10,092 nucleotides of DNA, taken from assembly GCA_052390275.1 (NCBI GenBank), contig JBQTHD010000043.1:1-10092 (forward strand), given 5' to 3'. Positions 6,807 to 10,092 of the stretch are shown piece by piece. The notes under the pieces are model-generated. The model was not told the origin of the DNA, searched no databases, and saw nothing but the letters and a program-made list of their open reading frames with translations. Each line of letters opens with the position of its first letter. Positions within the stretch are counted from its first letter, which is position 1. The DNA is from JBQTHD01 sp052390275. Its GTDB lineage: Bacteria > Actinomycetota > Acidimicrobiia > Acidimicrobiales > AC-14. The position numbers were made by a program, and so were the translations under genes.

Positions 6807-8511
6807 CCGGGTTCGCTCCGTCGGGCCGTCGATCGAAGGGTGACCGGCTACCCGGCGACCAAGGCCGCGTCAGCCATCCCAGTCGCCATCCGACCGCGCT
6901 AAGGGTCAGGTAGAGGGCGGACCCGAGGGTGACCGCCGCCACGGTCTCGGCGGCAGCGGCCGCCAGGGTGATGCCGGACCTGGTGATCGGATCGATGACT
7001 GATTCCACACCGGCCATGGCCACAGCCGCCAGGCCGGCCCCAACCAGCATCATCGCCAGATCCCGAAGGCCGGTCCAGGGGATGGTCCATTGCTCGGACC
7101 GGACCAGATGGACCAACAAGCCGGCGGCCGCCATCAGGTAGGCGACCGAGTGGCCCCCAGCCACACCCACCAACTCCGACCCGGCGGGGGCGAGGTGGTA
7201 GCCGGCGACCATGCTCGCCGCCGCGGCCACGGCCAGGCCGATATGGGCCACCGCCGCCGCGCGCTGGTTCCCGCCCGCCTGGGCCGCCCTGCTGGCCAGT
7301 ACCAGCCAGCTGTAACCGATCAATCCCGGGGCGAGGGCCACCAGGGTGCCCCTGACCTGCGCAGCTCCGGGACCATCGCCGGCCCCGAGCAGGGCCAGTT
7401 GCGAGATGGGCCCGGCCAACGCCGCCAGGGCGGCGGCCGCTGGGATGACGGCGAAGGCACTCAGGCGCAGGCCGTGGGCCAGGACCCGGGAGAACGCTTC
7501 GGGGTCCCCAGCCTGGCGGGCCGCGGCCAGATGGGGGAAGGCGGCAGTGGCCACTGGTAGTCCACACAGGGCGTGAGGGAGAAGAAAGAAGGCCATGGCC
7601 AGGGCGAAGGCGATCACCCCCCCTTCCACCCCGTTGGTCAGGACCAGCGCACAGATTCCCACCGCCTGGGCTCCCGCCAGCAGGACCATGCTCCAGACCC
7701 CACCACCCACCAGACGGCCCAGGTCCGGCGTCCAACCCCACCGGGGTCGCAGGGAGTAGCCCAGGCGGACGGCGCCGACGGCGTCGGCCACGCAGAAGAC
7801 CACCACCCCCAGAGTGGTGCCGCCGGCCAGAACCCATTTCTGGGGGCTGGACAAAGCCACGGAGGTGCCGTCGCCCCCGAGGCTGGCGAAGACCAGGTAG
7901 CAGGCGATGACCACCAGGTTGTTCAGCATCGGGGCCACCGCCACCAGGGCGAACCGGCGGTGGGCGTGGAGGATGGTTGTGGACACCACCCCCAGGGCGT
8001 AGAAGGCGATCTGGGGGCAGAACACCCACAGAAAGAAGGTCCCCAACTCGATCTGGTCGCGTCGCAAACCCGGATCCTCGGTTCCCGAGGTGAGCAGCGC
8101 CATGATGGTCGGGGCCAGGGCCACCCCGGCGACCGCCGCGACCAGACCAAGGCCCAGAGCCAGAGCGGTGACGGAGGAGATCAGTCGTTGGGCCTGGTCC
8201 CGGTCGTTACGTTCGACATGGCCGACCAGCGGCGGCAGCAGCACCGCTGACAACAGCCCGGCGGCCACGACCTCGAAAAGGAAGTTGGGAATGGCGTTGG
8301 CCGACTGGTAGGTGTTGCCCAGGAAGGTAACGCCCACCACCCGGGCCAGGACCAAGGTCCGGACCAGGCCGGTGACGCGCGACAGGGCGGTCAGAACTGA
8401 GATGGACCCCGAAGCCCGGGCCATCGAGGACGATCCGATCCCGCTTCGCCGTTCCGCCGGTCCCGCTGCCCCCCCCAGATCGGGTGGGACGGGCCAAGCC
8501 CGCGGCTCCAT
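6799..8511 (-). CDS. murJ: MurJ/MviN-like lipid II flippase (MOP superfamily)
   Basis: A 570-aa, almost entirely hydrophobic protein with about 14 membrane segments, slightly longer than E. coli MurJ. Family features: LSRVTGLVRTLVLARVVG (43-60), the TM1 signature; NTYQSANAIPNFLFEVVAAG (66-85), matching the family's DAFNVANxIPN...G; and FCPQIAFYALGVVSTTILHA...RFALVAVAPMLNNLVVI (164-202). MurJ moves undecaprenyl-linked peptidoglycan precursor to the outer face. Equivalents of E. coli Arg18 and Arg24 are kept (Arg45, Arg51), but the D39, R52 and R270 positions appear to be Asn, Phe/Glu and non-Arg, as I recall in other actinobacterial homologues. The ATG at 8511 leaves only 21 bases to the divergent gene and a 29-residue non-family leader. 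Met30 (ATG at 8422-8424, MARASGSISVL) fits the usual start better but has no clear Shine-Dalgarno. It heads the operon and overlaps the GT4 gene by 8 nt. Transport of another polyprenyl-linked glycan is possible. Confidence 0.92.
   Translation of the reverse strand: MEPRAWPVPPDLGGAAGPAERRSGIGSSSMARASGSISVLTALSRVTGLVRTLVLARVVGVTFLGNTYQSANAIPNFLFEVVAAGLLSAVLLPPLVGHVERNDRDQAQRLISSVTALALGLGLVAAVAGVALAPTIMALLTSGTEDPGLRRDQIELGTFFLWVFCPQIAFYALGVVSTTILHAHRRFALVAVAPMLNNLVVIACYLVFASLGGDGTSVALSSPQKWVLAGGTTLGVVVFCVADAVGAVRLGYSLRPRWGWTPDLGRLVGGGVWSMVLLAGAQAVGICALVLTNGVEGGVIAFALAMAFFLLPHALCGLPVATAAFPHLAAARQAGDPEAFSRVLAHGLRLSAFAVIPAAAALAALAGPISQLALLGAGDGPGAAQVRGTLVALAPGLIGYSWLVLASRAAQAGGNQRAAAVAHIGLAVAAAASMVAGYHLAPAGSELVGVAGGHSVAYLMAAAGLLVHLVRSEQWTIPWTGLRDLAMMLVGAGLAAVAMAGVESVIDPITRSGITLAAAAAETVAAVTLGSALYLTLSAVGWRLGWLTRPWSPGSRSPFDRRPDGANPGA
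6816..6819 (-). promoter_or_regulatory. Shine-Dalgarno supporting the GTG start of the GT4 gene
   Basis: On the minus strand, GGAG lies nine bases before the GTG at 6804-6806, within the end of murJ. It supports this start and independent or re-initiating ribosome entry at the overlapping junction. Confidence 0.6.
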
Positions 8512-8532
8512 AGGTCACTAGCTAACCAGAGC
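8512..8532. promoter_or_regulatory. Short divergent intergenic region with palindromic TAGCTA
   Basis: If both outermost ATGs are used, only 21 bases separate the divergent murJ and mannosyltransferase genes. In it, TAGCTA (8519-8524) is its own reverse complement, 7 bases from the murJ ATG and 8 bases from the other ATG. A shared -10-like element giving two leaderless transcripts would be possible geometrically, but TAGCTA lacks the final T of the -10 consensus and no -35 is seen on either strand. Both genes also have internal start options (8424 and 8578), which would widen the region to about 150 bases. Confidence 0.25.
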
Positions 8533-9747
8533 ATGGGGATCTCCTCCCGGGCCAAGCACTGGGTAGGGTCGCGGCCGATGGGCCCGCCGGTGACTGCCAG
8601 GGCCTGGATGGCCCGGGTTCTCGTTCAGGTTCGGCCGGCTCTTGCGCCCTGGCTGGTGGCCCGGGTGGTGGTGGCGCTGGCCTGGGTCCTGGCCCAGACG
8701 ATCGCCTCCGACCTGGATCCCACCGATCCCACCGTCGGGCGATTGGACGACGGGCTCTTGGGCTGGGATGCCAAGTGGTACGACGCGATCGCCCGGCGGG
8801 GCTACGACGGAGGCGTGGGCCTGCGGTTCTTTCCCCTGCTGGCCCTTTTGGTCCGGCCTCTCGCCCTGATCGATCCGTCCCTGGTGGGGGCTGGATTGTT
8901 GATCCTGGTCAACGGCCTGGCCCTGGTCCTGGGCGTGGCCATCCATCGGTTGTGCCTTCGGGAGGGGCTCAGCCCGGCGGCGGCCGAGGGGGCAGCCTGG
9001 TTCGTTGCCCTGCACCCGGCGGCTTTTGTCCTGGTCTGGGGGTACTCCGAAGCTCTGATCGGCGTCCTGGCGGTGGCCGCCTTCTGGGCTGTGCGATCCG
9101 GGCGATGGGGAATCGCCACCGCGGCCGGCCTGGCGGCCGGACTGACCAGGCCGACGGGGGTTCTGCTCGCCCTACCGGCGGTCATCGAGGCCGTGAACCA
9201 CCTCCGGGGTCGATCGACGGCCAACCCAGGGGAAGGCCGAATCAGGAACCGGTTGGCCCAGATCGGTCCCATGGCCGCCGCCGTGGTCGCCCCGGCCGCC
9301 GGGTGCGCCCTGTACCTGGGCTGGGTGGGTTGGCGCTTTGGGGACCCTCTGGCCCCGTTGCGGCTCCAGCAACGACCCAATTTGAGGGGAAGCCTGGCCA
9401 ACCCGCTGGAGGTGGTGTTCGGGGCGCTGCGCCAGATGGCGTCGGGGGATTGGTCGGGCAACGCCCGACATCTGCCCTGGTTGGTGCTGGCTTTCGTTCT
9501 GGTGGTGGTGGCTTGGCGCCGTCTCCCCCGGTCCTATGGCGCCTATGCCGCGGCCTCGGTCCTGGTGGCCGCCAGCACGGATCGGCTGGGCTCGTTCGAG
9601 CGCTACGCCTTCAGCGCCTTTCCCCTTGTGATGGCTCTGGCACTGGTTACCACCAACTACAAGAACCGTCAGGGTGCCCTGATTATCGGGGGGGCGGCCA
9701 TGATGGGCTACGCCACGCTGGCCTTCTTGGGGGCCTACGTCCCCTGA
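8533..9747 (+). CDS. PIG-V/Gpi18-like integral membrane mannosyltransferase (GT76-type, GT-C fold)
   Basis: A 404-aa polytopic protein with about eight to ten hydrophobic segments. The PIG-V-like signature is clear: GWDAKWYDAIARRGYD (77-92) after the first membrane segment, with the Trp-Asp typical of the GT-C extracytoplasmic catalytic loop; LRFFPLLALL (97-106); HPAAFVLVWGYSEAL (161-175); LTRPTGVLLALP (194-205); WRFGDPLA; and SFERYAFSAFPLVMAL near the C-terminus. Relatives use polyprenyl-phosphate-linked mannose on the outer side of the membrane; in bacteria the acceptor is mostly unknown. The ATG at 8533 has no Shine-Dalgarno. ATG 8578 (Met16) has AGGG nine bases upstream and gives a more usual leader, and ATG 8608 (Met26) also precedes the first membrane helix. 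I keep the longest frame but think 8578 is at least as likely. The gene is divergent from murJ and convergent with DUF1015. Its stop codon lies within a 16-bp tandem repeat. Confidence 0.88.
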   Translation: MGISSRAKHWVGSRPMGPPVTARAWMARVLVQVRPALAPWLVARVVVALAWVLAQTIASDLDPTDPTVGRLDDGLLGWDAKWYDAIARRGYDGGVGLRFFPLLALLVRPLALIDPSLVGAGLLILVNGLALVLGVAIHRLCLREGLSPAAAEGAAWFVALHPAAFVLVWGYSEALIGVLAVAAFWAVRSGRWGIATAAGLAAGLTRPTGVLLALPAVIEAVNHLRGRSTANPGEGRIRNRLAQIGPMAAAVVAPAAGCALYLGWVGWRFGDPLAPLRLQQRPNLRGSLANPLEVVFGALRQMASGDWSGNARHLPWLVLAFVLVVVAWRRLPRSYGAYAAASVLVAASTDRLGSFERYAFSAFPLVMALALVTTNYKNRQGALIIGGAAMMGYATLAFLGAYVP

Positions 9748-9780
9748 AGCCTATGTCCCCTGAGGCCTACGTCCCTCGAG
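9733..9780 (+). repeat. Three 16-bp tandem repeats spanning a stop codon
   Basis: The units are GCCTACGTCCCCTGAA (9733-9748), GCCTATGTCCCCTGAG (9749-9764) and GCCTACGTCCCTCGAG (9765-9780). The first encodes the last residues Ala-Tyr-Val-Pro and the TGA of the mannosyltransferase; the other two are past the stop. The unit is not a multiple of three, so the copies do not extend the protein. Confidence 0.9.
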
Positions 9781-9893
9781 GTCGGTGCCCTGGTTTGGCC
9801 TCGCAGCGCGGGTGCCTCCGCTGGTCTCGGGTGACTTGCGGTCCCGGGGCGTGGCTTCGTTACATCAAGCGCGAAGGAAGCGTCACCACCCGC

Positions 9894-10092
9894 TCAATCC
9901 GGCGTCGCCACCGCTTCTCTCTCTGTGTCATCCAGGCGTCGCATCACCATGCCGGTGGCCGGTTTGGGGTGGAAGTAGCTGGTTTTCTGTGGGAATCGCC
10001 GGCCCATGCGGGCGGCGGCGGCGATGGGGCCCACCACAACAGGACACAGTAACAGGCCCGCGCCGGCCCCGCCCCGGTCCACCAGCGCCACC
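9894..10092 (-). CDS. DUF1015 family protein, C-terminal fragment (start beyond window)
   Basis: The last 65 residues of a minus-strand gene are visible; the frame stays open to the right edge, so the true start is outside. The tail has LLLCPVVVGPIAAAARMG, then RRFPQKTSYFHPKPATGMVMR, which closely matches the conserved DUF1015 C-terminus (pattern G-x-x-MPxKSTxFxPKPxxGxVxRxLD). DUF1015 proteins are about 400 aa, soluble, widespread and without an established function. The ending MRRLDDTEREAVATPD runs a little past the family core. The stop is TGA at 9894-9896. The gene converges on the mannosyltransferase; the 146-base gap shows no clear terminator hairpin, only the 16-bp repeats at its left end. 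Confidence 0.82.
   Translation of the reverse strand, partial: VALVDRGGAGAGLLLCPVVVGPIAAAARMGRRFPQKTSYFHPKPATGMVMRRLDDTEREAVATPD

Noticed and set aside
5152..6902. Two long plus-strand open frames opposite the GT4 gene
   Set aside because: No domains; the minus frame carries the EX7E motif and N-terminal GT4 loop.
6899..8029. Minus-strand open frame in a second frame of murJ
   Set aside because: Gly/Pro/Arg-rich frame shadow without hydrophobic segments; the murJ frame has the family motifs along its full length.
8775..10052. Plus-strand open frame overlapping the mannosyltransferase and the DUF1015 region
   Set aside because: Frame shadow of low complexity. It crosses two recognisable genes on different strands.

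Overview
The window is very G+C-rich bacterial chromosome. The 23S rRNA 3' end (ending in ACCGGTACTAATCGGCCGAGGGCTTGG), the strongly G/C-biased third codon positions, GTG and TTG starts, overlapping genes and an actinobacterial-type MurJ point to an actinomycete-relative. I lean towards the class Acidimicrobiia, but that is inference from general resemblance, not a computed placement.

Layout, left to right. Positions 1-720 hold the end of an rRNA operon: 23S rRNA (cut by the window edge) and 5S rRNA, closed by a perfect 14-bp hairpin terminator (732-763). Directly after it lies a plus-strand gene (about 785-2938) for a protein with a very long, disordered Arg/Gly/Ser/Pro-rich N-terminal part, including an 18-unit, 15-bp tandem repeat, and a C-terminal TPR-type helical domain. 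It converges on a minus-strand, three-gene cluster transcribed 8511 to 3043: murJ-like lipid II flippase (MOP superfamily), a GT4-family glycosyltransferase, and a large membrane protein with an alkaline-phosphatase-like extracytoplasmic domain plus about ten membrane segments. The three genes overlap (8 nt, then a TTGA stop/start overlap), so they are almost certainly one translationally coupled operon. Divergent from murJ is a plus-strand integral membrane PIG-V/Gpi18-like (GT76-type) mannosyltransferase (8533-9747). The right edge holds the C-terminus of a minus-strand DUF1015 protein.

How they may work together: flippase, cytoplasmic-face GT4, polytopic AlkP-like protein and polyprenyl-phosphate-sugar-using mannosyltransferase make a plausible cell-envelope glycan module. 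The coupling is visible in the sequence; the shared function is inference. Nothing resembles a defence system, mobile element, CRISPR array or integrated virus. The observations most worth a second look are the repeat-bearing RG-rich TPR protein next to the rRNA operon, the apparent loss of the canonical active site in the AlkP-like protein, the missing E. coli-essential residues in MurJ, and two small repeat or promoter oddities.
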